From Pseudomonas sp. Fl4BN1 (lineage in GTDB: Bacteria > Pseudomonadota > Gammaproteobacteria > Pseudomonadales > Pseudomonadaceae): a DNA stretch of 64,000 nt. Of the stretch, positions 27,838-36,251 are shown piece after piece; the stretch's first letter is position 1; the number at the start of each line of letters is the position of its first letter. Under the pieces are notes generated by a model. It ran no database searches and was not told where the DNA came from. It saw only the letters and a program-made list of their open reading frames with translations. The stretch lies in contig NZ_JAAARM010000001.1 of assembly GCF_009908285.1 (NCBI RefSeq), positions 62,001 through 126,000 of the forward strand, given 5' to 3'. The position numbers and the translations under genes are program-made.

Positions 27838-28239
27838 ATGGCCTTTTCAACCCAGGACAGCGATGAGGTGCTGAGCGAGATCAACGTCACGCCGCTGGTG
27901 GACGTGATGCTGGTGCTGCTGGTGGTGTTTATCGTCACCGCGCCGCTGCTGACCAACGCGATTCCGATCAACCTGCCCAAGACCGAGGCCGTGGCCCCGG
28001 TGGAGCAGAAGGATCCGCTGGTGGTGAGCATCGACGGTGCCGGCAAACTGTTTATCAACAAGGACGAGATCCAGCCGGACCTGCTGGAAACCAACTTGCA
28101 AGCGGCCAAGGCCAAGGACCCCGAAGTGCGGGTCCAGCTGCAGGCCGATGATGGGGTCAACTACGGGGAAGTGGCCCGGGCCATGGCGTCCATCGAGCGT
28201 GCGGGCATCACCAAACTGTCGGTGATCACCGCCCGCTGA
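27838..28239 (+). CDS. exbD: TonB-system subunit ExbD
   Basis: 133 residues with one N-terminal membrane helix bearing the essential aspartate: INVTPLVDVMLVLLVVFIV (Asp about residue 22). A periplasmic domain follows. AAGGAGG in the end of exbB serves as ribosome-binding site for the ATG at 27838. Together with ExbB it drives TonB. Confidence 0.95.
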   Translation: MAFSTQDSDEVLSEINVTPLVDVMLVLLVVFIVTAPLLTNAIPINLPKTEAVAPVEQKDPLVVSIDGAGKLFINKDEIQPDLLETNLQAAKAKDPEVRVQLQADDGVNYGEVARAMASIERAGITKLSVITAR

Positions 28240-28266
28240 CAACGAGCAACAAAGCCACGACTTTTC

Positions 28267-28301
28267 AGGCCGTCTCCTTGGCAGGGTGCGGCCTTTTTTT
28301 T
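28267..28301 (+). terminator. Intrinsic terminator after exbD
   Basis: AGGCCG (28267-28272) pairs with CGGCCT (28289-28294), followed by eight T residues. Confidence 0.85.
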
Positions 28302-28377
28302 GCCTGACGAAAACCCACCTGCAAAGCCCCAGCGAAATTGCGCCAGCTCATGCAAAAAACTCCACTGCGCTCACCTC

Positions 28378-28458
28378 GTAGGAGCTGGCTTGCCAGCGAA
28401 GGCGTCCTCAAGGTTGCACAAGAGCTGATGGCCCTTTCGCCGGCAAGCCGGCTCCTAC
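28378..28458. repeat. REP doublet
   Basis: GTAGGAGCTGGCTTGCCAGC and GCCGGCAAGCCGGCTCCTAC facing each other, between exbD and the hydrolase promoter. The rest of the 28240-28576 gap holds the terminator and an AT-rich promoter stretch. Confidence 0.95.
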
Positions 28459-28504
28459 GAAGAGGGGATGTTTGATATTCATTTAAGGCATTAACAAATA
28501 GCTT

Positions 28505-28520
28505 CTTATTCCTTAACGAA
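28505..28520. promoter_or_regulatory. TATTCC-type AT-rich motif upstream of the serine hydrolase
   Basis: CTTATTCCTTAACGAA, about 56 bp before the start codon. It is a near copy of the motif upstream of atsK (8342-8358). Confidence 0.45.
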
Positions 28521-28576
28521 TATAACTCCCCTCCCTATACTCGTTCGGGAACAGACACGCAGCAGGAGGGTTCCCC

Positions 28577-29158
28577 ATGCGCAACGCATCCATTCGCTAC
28601 TTGATTGTGCCGGGCTGGCAAGGATCGCCAGAAGATCATTGGCAAACCCACTGGCAGAACAGCCTGCCCAACAGTGCGCGGGTGGAGCAGGCCGACTGGC
28701 TGACGCCGCGCCGTGAAGACTGGGTGGCGGCCCTGGCCGAAGCCATCGCCGCCGATGACACGCCGGTGATCCTGATTGCCCACAGCCTGGGCTGCGTCAC
28801 CGTGGCCCATTGGGCGGCTCGCGCGCCCGTGGCAGCGTTGCGCCAGGTGCGCGGTGCCTTGCTGGTGGCGCCGGCGGATGTCGAGCGTGCGGCCTGTGCG
28901 CCGGCGCTGCGCAACTTCGCACCGATCCCCCGGGACTTGCTGCCCTTTCCCAGCCAGGTGGTCAGCTCCGATAACGACAGCGCCGTGAGCGCGCCACGGG
29001 CCATGGAGCTGGCCCGTGATTGGGGCGCTGAAGCGGGGATTCTGGCGGGCGCCGGGCACATCAACGTCAAGTCTGGCCACCATCGCTGGGAACAGGGTTT
29101 CGCCTATCTCTATCGTCTGCAGAACCGCATGGAACAACACGCCCTGCGCCGTGCCTGA
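28577..29158 (+). CDS. RBBP9/YdeN-type alpha/beta serine hydrolase
   Basis: 193 residues. YLIVPGWQGSPEDHWQTHW at the N-terminus and the nucleophile elbow AHSLGC (Ser near residue 75) mark the Ser_hydrolase family (PF06821); later acid and base are probably in SDNDSAVS and GHINVKSG. The substrate is unknown. AGGAGGG gives a strong start at 28577. The next gene is a sigma-54 activator-like protein 57 bp away. The upstream TATTCC motif suggests sulfur-starvation expression (inference). Confidence 0.88.
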   Translation: MRNASIRYLIVPGWQGSPEDHWQTHWQNSLPNSARVEQADWLTPRREDWVAALAEAIAADDTPVILIAHSLGCVTVAHWAARAPVAALRQVRGALLVAPADVERAACAPALRNFAPIPRDLLPFPSQVVSSDNDSAVSAPRAMELARDWGAEAGILAGAGHINVKSGHHRWEQGFAYLYRLQNRMEQHALRRA

Positions 29159-29215
29159 TGACCTTTTTTCTGTTTAAACGCCCCGCCCCCAGGCGGGCTG
29201 GGGCGGGAGTCTGCC

Positions 29216-30148
29216 ATGAGCCCTCATACCCCTTTCGGTCAGCCGTTGCTGACCTTTCCCGATGCCGAGAAAAGCCCCCTGAGCATCCGTGCCAAGGCAC
29301 TGGTGTTCGTCGACCCGCGTTCACGGCAACTGCGTGAAGAGCTGGAACAACTGGCGCCGCGCTCGATCTCGGTGCTGATCCGCGGCGAAACCGGCACCGG
29401 CAAGGAACTGCTGGCGCGGCATATCCACCGTGCCAGCGACCGCGGCGGGTTATTTGTCTCGGTCAACTGCGGCGCCATCAGCCCGACCTACGCCGACGCC
29501 GAGCTGTTCGGTTATGCCGCCGGCAGTTTCAGCGGCTCCGCCAGCAGCCGCGCCGGCTGGTTCGGTTCGGCCAATGGCGGGACCCTGTACCTGGACGAAA
29601 TCGGCGACCTGCCGCTGCCGATCCAGACCAAGTTGCTGGCGGCCCTGGAGAACCATGAAGTGACCCGGGTTGGTGCCCAGCAACCGAGCCCGGTGGACGT
29701 GCGCCTGGTGGCAGCCACCAGCATCGACCTGGCCCAGGCGGTGGCGGCGGGCAAGTTTCATCAGCGCCTGTACCGCTATCTCAGCGAAGGCCAGCTGGAG
29801 TTGCCGGCGCTGCGTGAGCGGGTGGGCGACATCGAGTCGTTGGCCGAGTACTTCCTGGGCATCTACAGCCAGCGCCTGGAACTGCCGGTGCCGCTGATCA
29901 GCGAAGCTGCGCAGCAGGCCCTGGATCGCCACAGTTGGCCGGGCAACACCCGGGAGCTGGAGAACGTCATTCACTTTGCCCTGCTGGTCAGTAGTGGCGA
30001 GGAGATCCTGCCGGAGCACCTCAACCTGCCGCCGACCCCTTCGCCGCTGGAGCAGATTCAGCAATTGCTGGAGCAGATTGTCCAGAGTGGTTCGGCGGGG
30101 GAGCGCCATGCCCTGCAACAACTGCTGCAGCGCACCGGCTTGTCCTGA
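29216..30148 (+). CDS. Degenerate sigma-54 activator-like AAA+ protein lacking a DNA-binding domain
   Basis: 310 residues, almost only an AAA+ domain of the enhancer-binding protein family (closest in feel to SfnR). Walker A GETGTGKE (near residue 60) and Walker B GGTLYLDEIGDLPLP are intact. But the sigma-54 contact motif GAFTGA reads GSFSGS, and the arginine-finger segment, normally FRxDLxxRL, reads FHQRLYRYL, so both usual arginines are displaced. There is no N-terminal sensor domain. The C-terminus ends ALQQLLQRTGLS without the Fis-type HTH. It may be a modulator or a decaying gene. It lies just before an eight-unit REP array. Confidence 0.8.
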   Translation: MSPHTPFGQPLLTFPDAEKSPLSIRAKALVFVDPRSRQLREELEQLAPRSISVLIRGETGTGKELLARHIHRASDRGGLFVSVNCGAISPTYADAELFGYAAGSFSGSASSRAGWFGSANGGTLYLDEIGDLPLPIQTKLLAALENHEVTRVGAQQPSPVDVRLVAATSIDLAQAVAAGKFHQRLYRYLSEGQLELPALRERVGDIESLAEYFLGIYSQRLELPVPLISEAAQQALDRHSWPGNTRELENVIHFALLVSSGEEILPEHLNLPPTPSPLEQIQQLLEQIVQSGSAGERHALQQLLQRTGLS

Positions 30149-30188
30149 CCCCACCTCCTCCTACACACGACCATTTCAGATCCGGCCC

Positions 30189-31011
30189 GTAGGAGCTGGC
30201 TTGCCAGCGAAGGCGCGCGTGGGGGCGATGCAAGGCCTGAGGGCCTCTTCGCCGGCAAGCCGGCTCCTACACATGACCATTTCAGATCTGGCCCGTAGGA
30301 GCTGGCTTGCCAGCGAAGGCGTTCGTGAGGGCGATGCAGGGCTTGAGGGCCTCTTCGCCGGCAAGCCGGCTCCTACACACGACCATTTCAGATCCGGCCC
30401 GTAGGAGCTGGCTTGCCAGCGAAGGCATTCGTGAGGGGCGATGCAGGGCTTGAGGGCCTCTTCGCCGGCAAGCCGGCTCCTACACACGACCATTTCAGAT
30501 CCGGCCCGTAGGAGCTGGCTTGCCAGCGAAGGCATTCGTGAGGGCGATGCAGGGCTTGAGGGCCTCTTCGCCGGCAAGCCGGCTCCTACACATGACCATT
30601 TCAGATCCGGCCCGTAGGAGCTGGCTTGCCAGCGAAGGCATTCGTGAGGGCGATGCAGGGCTTGAGGGCCTCTTCGCCGGCAAGCCGGCTCCTACACACA
30701 ACCATTTCAGATCCGGCCCGTAGGAGCTGGCTTGCCAGCGAAGGCGTTCGTGAGGGCGATGCAGGGCTTGAGGGCCTCTTCGCCGGCAAGCCGGCTCCTA
30801 CACACGACCATTTCAGATCCGGCCCGTAGGAGCTGGCTTGCCAGCGAAGGCGTTCGTGGGGGCGATGCAAGGCCTGAGGGCCTCTTCGCCGGCAAGCCGG
30901 CTCCTACACATGACCATTTCAGATCCGGTCCGTAGGAGCTGGCTTGCCAGCGAAGGCGTTCGTGAGGGCGATGCAGGGCTTGAGGGCCTCTTCGCCGGCA
31001 AGCCGGCTCCT
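30189..31011. repeat. REP doublet array C, 8 tandem units
   Basis: Units start at 30189, 30295, 30401, 30508, 30614, 30720, 30826 and 30932, a period of 106 bp. Every unit has both arms and the same spacer, CGACCATTTCAGATCCGGCC, with few substitutions. The last unit ends in GGCTCCTGG instead of GGCTCCTAC. The array occupies nearly the entire gap between the AAA+ gene and the MetQ-like gene; the remaining 200 bp are AT-rich promoter sequence. Confidence 0.97.
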
Positions 31012-31096
31012 GGAAAAAAGCTGGCGGGCGCGGGTTAGAGCGTTGGGATGCTGTATGAACAAAATGGAATATGAAAGTGAATAAAAGATATTGTTC

Positions 31097-31104
31097 GGGA
31101 ATAA
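31097..31104. promoter_or_regulatory. GGGAATAA motif upstream of the metQ-like gene
   Basis: GGGAATAA in an AT-rich stretch, the reverse of the TTATTCC core seen before other sulfur genes. Single short match, so weak. Confidence 0.3.
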
Positions 31105-31209
31105 AAAATCTCGGTATTGTCCGCTTCACGCCAGCAGTGGCACATCACTGGCACCCTGATAAGCACCTCATTTGAAGCCGTCGTCGATTCCGACACTTAA
31201 GGACCTTGC

Positions 31210-31992
31210 ATGAAAAAAGTTCTGTTGTTCACCGCACTGGCGGCAGCTCTGAGCGCCGGCATCGCCCAAGCCGGCGAGAAGCTGGTGGTCGCCGCGACCC
31301 CGGTGCCCCACGCCGAGATCCTTGAGCTGATCAAGCCAACCCTGGCCAAGGAAGGCGTGGACCTGGAAATCAAGGTCTTCACCGACTACGTGCAACCCAA
31401 CGTACAGGTCGACCAGAAGCGTCTGGATGCCAACTACTTCCAGACCCTGCCGTACCTCAAGAGCTTCAACGAAGGCAAAGGCACTCACTTGGTGACCGTG
31501 ATCGGCGTGCACGTCGAACCCTTCGGCGGCTACTCGAAGAAAGTCAAAACCCTGGCCGAGCTGAAAGACGGCGCGACCATTGCCATCCCCAACGAAGGCA
31601 GCAACAGCGGCCGTGCCCTGATCCTGTTGCAGAAGGCAGGCCTGATCGAGCTCAAGGACCCGAAGAACGCCGTCGCCACGCCCAAGGACATCGCCAAGAA
31701 CCCGCACAACTTCAAGTTCAAGGAACTTGAGTCGGCCATGCTGCCACGGGTCCTGGACCAGGTTGACCTGGACATGATCAACACCAACTACGCCCTGGAA
31801 GCCGGTCTGAACCCGGCGAAGGATGCGCTGATCATCGAAGGTTCCGATTCGCCTTACGTGAACTACCTGGTGGCCCGTCCGGACAACAAGGACAGCCCGG
31901 CGATCCAGAAGCTGGCGAAGGCCTTGACCAGCCCTGAGGTGAAAGCCTTCATCGAGAAAAAGTACAGCGGTGCGGTACTGCCAGCGTTTTGA
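31210..31992 (+). CDS. MetQ/NlpA-family substrate-binding protein (orphan)
   Basis: 260 residues. A signal peptide MKKVLLFTALAAALSAGIAQ-A is cleaved before GEKLVVAATPVPH; there is no lipobox cysteine, unlike classical MetQ lipoproteins. Family marks include KPTLAKEGVDLEIKVFTDYV (in part), IAIPNEGSNSGRALILLQ and DMINTNYALEAGL. It would bind D/L-methionine or a related organosulfur compound. AAGGA precedes the ATG. No MetN/MetI gene adjoins it; the nearest set is at 43834-46403. An intrinsic terminator closes the single-gene unit. Confidence 0.9.
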   Translation: MKKVLLFTALAAALSAGIAQAGEKLVVAATPVPHAEILELIKPTLAKEGVDLEIKVFTDYVQPNVQVDQKRLDANYFQTLPYLKSFNEGKGTHLVTVIGVHVEPFGGYSKKVKTLAELKDGATIAIPNEGSNSGRALILLQKAGLIELKDPKNAVATPKDIAKNPHNFKFKELESAMLPRVLDQVDLDMINTNYALEAGLNPAKDALIIEGSDSPYVNYLVARPDNKDSPAIQKLAKALTSPEVKAFIEKKYSGAVLPAF

Positions 31993-32032
31993 TGAACTAG
32001 GCTACTGACGCACTAAACCCCTTCAAGGTTTG

Positions 32033-32066
32033 AACGCCGACGGCTATGACAGCGTCGGCGTTTTTT
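32033..32066 (+). terminator. Intrinsic terminator after the metQ-like gene
   Basis: AACGCCGACG pairs perfectly with CGTCGGCGTT around a 10-base loop, followed by T-rich sequence. Confidence 0.92.
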
Positions 32067-32148
32067 ATTGCGCCCGCGAAAGCCGCAGGAGCCCGGCGAG
32101 GCGAGCTTGGGGGATGCATCGCTTTTTGGACGCCATCGCTCAGTCACG

Positions 32149-32230
32149 GTAGGAGCCGGCTTGCCGGCGAAGAGGCCTTCGAGATTTGTATCGCTCTTAC
32201 GGGCGCCTTCGCTGGCAAGCCAGCTCCTAC
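32149..32230. repeat. REP doublet, inverted order
   Basis: GTAGGAGCCGGCTTGCCGGC is first and GCTGGCAAGCCAGCTCCTAC second. It separates the terminator from the small reading frame on the minus strand. Confidence 0.94.
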
Positions 32231-32258
32231 ACAAGCCCGCTCCTGCACAAGCCAACTG

Positions 32259-32366
32259 CTACAGCGGAGCGCTCTTGGCCGTGGGTTGGGTGGCCCGGCG
32301 CAACGCCGTCAGCCACTTCATCAGTTCGTGGGGGTCCAGCGGTTGCGGGGTCTTTGCATCAGCCAT
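32259..32366 (-). CDS. Possible small protein of 35 residues
   Basis: ATG at 32366, stop TAG at 32259. AAGGA stands 8 bp before the ATG, a good ribosome-binding site. The product begins MADAKTPQPLDPHELMKWLT and ends PTAKSAPL; it has an amphipathic middle (ELMKWLTALRRAT), no membrane helix and no signal. It is divergent from the amino acid ABC operon that starts at 32624. I recognise no family. Codon usage is like that of the neighbours, which favours a real gene, but the frame is short. Confidence 0.5.
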   Translation of the reverse strand: MADAKTPQPLDPHELMKWLTALRRATQPTAKSAPL

Positions 32367-32623
32367 GGCAATCGTCCTTGAGAGGTGCAGCGTCCGGTAG
32401 GGCTGTACGAGCGCGAAAGAACCCGGCAGGCCCGACGGAAAAGGTAGTAGCTGGGCGCCAGCCCGGCAAATCCGCGGGTTAGGTTTTTGGGTGATATCAA
32501 TATGCTTTAACGGTATTTAAATTCTGCTTTTTATAGCTATAAAGTCGTAACAGCCGGGCGATTACCCATCGCCCCATGGACTGCACCACCGCCGCTGTAC
32601 CCCAGCGGCGTCCAGGACTCTCA

Positions 32624-33289
32624 ATGACCCTCGATTACGCTTTTATCCTCAGCACCCTGCCGGCGTTTCTCAAAGCCGTGGGGGTAACCCTGCAGGTCGG
32701 CCTGATTGCCATCGGCACTTCCTTGCTGGTGGCCTTGATCAACGCCACGCTCCTGGTGTTTCGCACCCCCTACCTGCACCGGCTGATCGGCCTGTACGTG
32801 GAACTGGCGCGCAATACCCCACTGTTGATCCAGCTGTTTTTCGTCTACTTCGCCTTGCCGGCCCTGGGCATCAAGGTTTCGGGGTTTACCGCAGCGATCA
32901 TCACCATGACCTTTCTTGGCGGTGCCTATCTCACGGAAGTGCTGCGCGCTGGCGTCGAGGCGGTGCCCCAGGCGCAGCTGGAGTCGGGACGTTCCATCGG
33001 CTTGTCCCAATGGCAGTTGCTGCGCTACGTGATCCTGCCCCAGGCCGGAATCCTCAGCCTGCCGTCGTTGTTTGCCAACTTCATTTTCCTGCTCAAGGAA
33101 ACCACCGTGGTCTCGGCGGTGGCGGTGCCGGAAATCCTCTACACCACCAAGAGCTACATCGCCCTGTACTACAAGACCTACGAGATGCTGGCGGTGCTGA
33201 CGCTGATCTGCGTCTTGCTGTTCCTGCCACTGTCGCTGTTGCTCAGCCGTCTGGAAAGGAGGCTTCAGCATGGCCAGTTCGGGTCTTGA
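32624..33289 (+). CDS. Polar amino acid ABC transporter permease 1
   Basis: 221 residues, HisM/GlnP-type permease (3-TM motif and BPD_transp_1). It shows FRTPYLHRLIGLYVELARNT (in part), TPLLIQLFFVYF, and the cytoplasmic loop ESGRSIGLSQWQLLRYVILP. About five membrane helices. The ATG at 32624 follows AGGAC; an upstream ATG at 32576 has no site. First gene of a four-gene unit: permease, permease, ATPase, lipoprotein. Substrate is likely cystine or another sulfur amino acid by neighbourhood, not by sequence. Confidence 0.88.
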   Translation: MTLDYAFILSTLPAFLKAVGVTLQVGLIAIGTSLLVALINATLLVFRTPYLHRLIGLYVELARNTPLLIQLFFVYFALPALGIKVSGFTAAIITMTFLGGAYLTEVLRAGVEAVPQAQLESGRSIGLSQWQLLRYVILPQAGILSLPSLFANFIFLLKETTVVSAVAVPEILYTTKSYIALYYKTYEMLAVLTLICVLLFLPLSLLLSRLERRLQHGQFGS

Positions 33290-33929
33290 GTTGCTGCTGG
33301 TGTCCCTGCCGCAATTGGCCCGGGGTGCTGCGCAAACCTTGTCGATTTCTTTGCTGAGCATTGTCTTCAGCACCTTGGGCGGCGCGCTCTACGGCGTGCT
33401 GCGCAGCCTGCAGCGCAAGGTCCTGGAGGTACCACTGAGGATCTACCTGGAACTGTTCCGGGCGATCCCGGTGCTGGTCTGGCTGTACCTGCTGTTTTTC
33501 GGCTTCCCGATCTTTTTCGGCATCAGCATTCCCAGCTTCACCTGCGCGGTGCTGGTGCTGTCGCTGTGGGGCGCCAGCGAGGTCGGCGAGGTGGTGCGCG
33601 GGGCCCTGCAATCGCTGCCCCGGGGCCAGCGCGAAGCGGGCTTGTCGATTGGCCTGTCGAGTGCCCAGCTGTACGGCTACGTGCTGTTGCCCCAGGCGCT
33701 GAAACGCATGACGCCACCGACCATCAATGTCTACACGCGGATCATCAAGACCAGTTCCCTGGCGGTGCTGATCGGCGTGGTGGACGTGATCAAGGTTGGC
33801 CAGCAGATCATCGAGCGTACCTACGAATCGGTGCTGATCTACGGCGTTTTGTTCCTGTTTTTCTTTTTCATCTGCTACCCGCTGTCGGCCGCCTCCCGCG
33901 TGCTGGAGCGGCGCTGGACGCAAGCATGA
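33270..33929 (+). CDS. Polar amino acid ABC transporter permease 2
   Basis: 219 residues, second HisM-type permease: [19 protein letters not shown] and the loop [21 protein letters not shown] (in part). It overlaps permease 1 by 20 bp and has AAGGAGG before its ATG. Two unequal permeases form the membrane pair of the importer. Confidence 0.88.
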   Translation: MASSGLELLLVSLPQLARGAAQTLSISLLSIVFSTLGGALYGVLRSLQRKVLEVPLRIYLELFRAIPVLVWLYLLFFGFPIFFGISIPSFTCAVLVLSLWGASEVGEVVRGALQSLPRGQREAGLSIGLSSAQLYGYVLLPQALKRMTPPTINVYTRIIKTSSLAVLIGVVDVIKVGQQIIERTYESVLIYGVLFLFFFFICYPLSAASRVLERRWTQA

Positions 33930-34708
33930 GCGCATTGATCGAGTTCAAGGGTTTCAACAAGTTCTTCGGCCCGCAGCAGGTGCTCAAGGAGGTCGACCTC
34001 AGCGTTGCGGCCGGGGAGGTGATCGTCATCCTCGGCCCCAGCGGTTGCGGCAAGAGCACTTTGCTGCGCTGCCTCAATGGCCTGGAAAGTGCCCATAGCG
34101 GACATCTGCGCTTCGCCGGGCGCGAATTGCTGGACCCGGCCACCGACTGGCGGCAGGTACGCCAGCAGATCGGCATGGTGTTCCAGAGCTATCACCTGTT
34201 CCCGCACATGAAGGTGCTGGACAACATCCTGCTTGGCCCGCTGAAGGTGCAGAAGCGCCAGCGCCGTGAAGCCCAGGCCCAGGCCGAAGCGCTGTTGGAA
34301 CGGGTCGGCCTGTTGGACAAGCGCGAGGCGTTTCCCCGACAACTGTCAGGTGGCCAGCAGCAACGCATCGCCATTGTTCGTTCACTGTGCATGAACCCCC
34401 AGGTGATGCTGTTCGACGAGGTCACCGCGGCCCTTGATCCGGAGATGGTCAAGGAGGTACTGCAAGTGATCCAGGGCCTGGCCCGGGACGGCATGACCCT
34501 GTTGATCGTTACCCATGAGATGGCCTTTGCCCGGGCCGTGGCTGACCGCGTGGTGTTCATGGACGGCGGCCGCATCGTGGAACAGAACACCCCCGAGGCA
34601 TTCTTCACGAACCCGCAGAGCGCACGCGCGCAGCAGTTCCTGGAGAAGTTCTCGTTTGTTGAAGCACTGCCCAAGAAAGCCCCTAAAAAGGAACTGGAGC
34701 TCTTATGA
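33926..34708 (+). CDS. Polar amino acid ABC transporter ATP-binding protein
   Basis: 260 residues: Walker [10 protein letters not shown] (about 37-45), Q-loop FQSYHLFPH, signature LSGGQQQR, Walker [16 protein letters not shown]-loop THEM. The GlnQ/HisP group. The ATG at 33926 overlaps the previous stop (ATGA) and its own stop overlaps the next ATG in the same way. A longer in-frame extension upstream runs through the permease gene and is not used. Confidence 0.93.
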   Translation: MSALIEFKGFNKFFGPQQVLKEVDLSVAAGEVIVILGPSGCGKSTLLRCLNGLESAHSGHLRFAGRELLDPATDWRQVRQQIGMVFQSYHLFPHMKVLDNILLGPLKVQKRQRREAQAQAEALLERVGLLDKREAFPRQLSGGQQQRIAIVRSLCMNPQVMLFDEVTAALDPEMVKEVLQVIQGLARDGMTLLIVTHEMAFARAVADRVVFMDGGRIVEQNTPEAFFTNPQSARAQQFLEKFSFVEALPKKAPKKELELL

Positions 34709-35589
34709 AAACTGCCAAGTCTTCGCTGTTGTTACTGCCACTGTTCGGTCTGGCCCTGCTGGCCGGCTGCGATAAAGCCAATGATCCGCCCAAGCCGGCG
34801 GCCAGCACTGCCAGCGCCGCGCCGGCGGCTGGCTACCTGGACAAGATCAAGGCCCGTGACAAGCTGATCGTCGGCGTGTTCACCGACAAGCCGCCGTTTG
34901 GTTTCGTCGATGAGGCTGGGCGCTACGTGGGTTTCGATACTGACATCGGCCGCCAATTCGCCAAGGACCTGCTGGGCGACGAGAACAAGGTGGAGTTCGT
35001 CGCGGTGGAACCGGCCAGCCGCATTCCCTTCCTGCAGAGCGACAAGGTCGACCTGATCCTGGCCAACATGACCGTGACCCCGGAGCGCAAGGAAGCGGTG
35101 GAATTCACCAATCCCAACCTCAAGGTGGCGGTCCAGGCCCTGGTGCCCGAAGGCAGCGAAGTGAAGAGCCTGGATGACCTGGCGAGCCGCACCACCATTG
35201 TCACCACCGGCACTACTGCGGATATCTGGCTGACCCAGAACCATCCGGACTGGAAACTGCTGAAGTTCGAAAAGAACACCGAGTCCCTGCAGGCCCTGGC
35301 CAATGGCCGTGGCGATGCCTATGCCCAGGACAACCTGATCCTGTTCAGCTGGTCCAAGCAGAACCCGGGCTACCGTGTGCTGCCGCAGACCCTGGGCGAG
35401 CAGGCGCCGATTGCCCCGGCGGTGAAGAAAGGCAACATCGAACTGCGTGACTGGGTGAATGCCGAACTGGCCAAGCTGGGCGAAGAGAAATACCTGCTCA
35501 AGCTGTATGACCAGTACGTGCGTAAAGAGCTGAGCGATGACACCGCGCCCGACAGCGTGATTGTCGAAGGCGGCAAATGGCAGGGCTGA
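34705..35589 (+). CDS. Amino acid ABC transporter substrate-binding lipoprotein
   Basis: 294 residues. Lipoprotein signal [15 protein letters not shown] with Cys22, then an Ala/Pro-rich linker and the SBP_bac_3 fold starting [38 protein letters not shown] and [19 protein letters not shown] (each in part) are the family motifs. The ligand is unresolved; cystine, cysteine or a sulfur-containing amino acid is plausible. Last gene of the four-gene unit, followed by a REP array. Confidence 0.9.
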   Translation: MKTAKSSLLLLPLFGLALLAGCDKANDPPKPAASTASAAPAAGYLDKIKARDKLIVGVFTDKPPFGFVDEAGRYVGFDTDIGRQFAKDLLGDENKVEFVAVEPASRIPFLQSDKVDLILANMTVTPERKEAVEFTNPNLKVAVQALVPEGSEVKSLDDLASRTTIVTTGTTADIWLTQNHPDWKLLKFEKNTESLQALANGRGDAYAQDNLILFSWSKQNPGYRVLPQTLGEQAPIAPAVKKGNIELRDWVNAELAKLGEEKYLLKLYDQYVRKELSDDTAPDSVIVEGGKWQG

Positions 35590-35602
35590 CCCTCCGCGAC
35601 CT

Positions 35603-36218
35603 GTAGGAGCTGGCTTGCCAGCGAAGGCGTCCGCGAGGGCGATGCAGGGCTGAGGGCCTCTTCGCCAGCAAGCTGGCTCCTACGGTGGGCGTATTGCGCT
35701 TGAGCCATGTAGGAGCTGGCTTGCCAGCGAAGGCGTCCGCGAGGGCGATGTAGGGCCTGAGGGCCTCTTCGCCAGCAAGCTGGCTCCTACGGTGGGTGTA
35801 TTGCGCTTGAGCCGTGTAGGAGCTGGCTTGCCAGCGAAGGCGTCCGCGAGGGCGATGCAGGGCTTGAGGGCCTCTTCGCCAGCAAGCTGGCTCCTACGGT
35901 GGGCGTATTGCGTTTGAGCCGTGTAGGAGCTGGCTTGCCAGCGAAGGCGCCCGTGAGGGCGATGCAGGGCTGGGGCCTTTTCGCCAGCAAGCTGGCTCCT
36001 ACGGTGGGCGTATTGCGTTTGAGCCGTGTAGGAGCTGGCTTGCCAGCGAAGGCGTCCGTGAGGGCGATGCAGGGTCTGAGGGCCTCTTCGCCAGCAAGCT
36101 GGCTCCTACGGTGGGCGTATTGCGTTTGAGCCGTGTAGGAGCTGGCTTGCCAGCGAAGGCGTCCGTGAGGGCGATGCAGGGCTTGAGGGCCTCTTCGCCA
36201 GCAAGCTGGCTCCTACGG
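35603..36218. repeat. REP doublet array D, 6 tandem units with altered right arm
   Basis: Units start at 35603, 35709, 35816, 35923, 36028 and 36135. The right arm in all six is GCCAGCAAGCTGGCTCCTAC instead of GCCGGCAAGCCGGCTCCTAC: both sides of the hairpin changed together, keeping base-pairing. The spacer GGTGGGCGTATTGCGTTTGA is private to this array. It fills the gap between the ABC lipoprotein gene and the convergent ATPase gene. Confidence 0.97.
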
Positions 36219-36251
36219 TGGAGGCATGGCAATCGGGGCTGGCGGGGATGG

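Noticed and set aside
30189-31011. CRISPR-like regular spacing of repeats
   Set aside because: Units are 106 bp with conserved spacers and palindromic arms; there are no variable 30-40 bp spacers and no cas genes.
30176-31129. Many short frames encoding SLASQLL, LAGEEAL and MPAKRPSS-type peptides, also seen near 9400, 35700, 50700 and 56000
   Set aside because: They are translations of REP palindromes and their spacers; they have no ribosome-binding sites and recur wherever a REP occurs.
33566-33925. Upstream extension of the ABC ATPase frame
   Set aside because: It overlaps the permease gene in a different frame; the ATG at 33926 is coupled to the permease stop.
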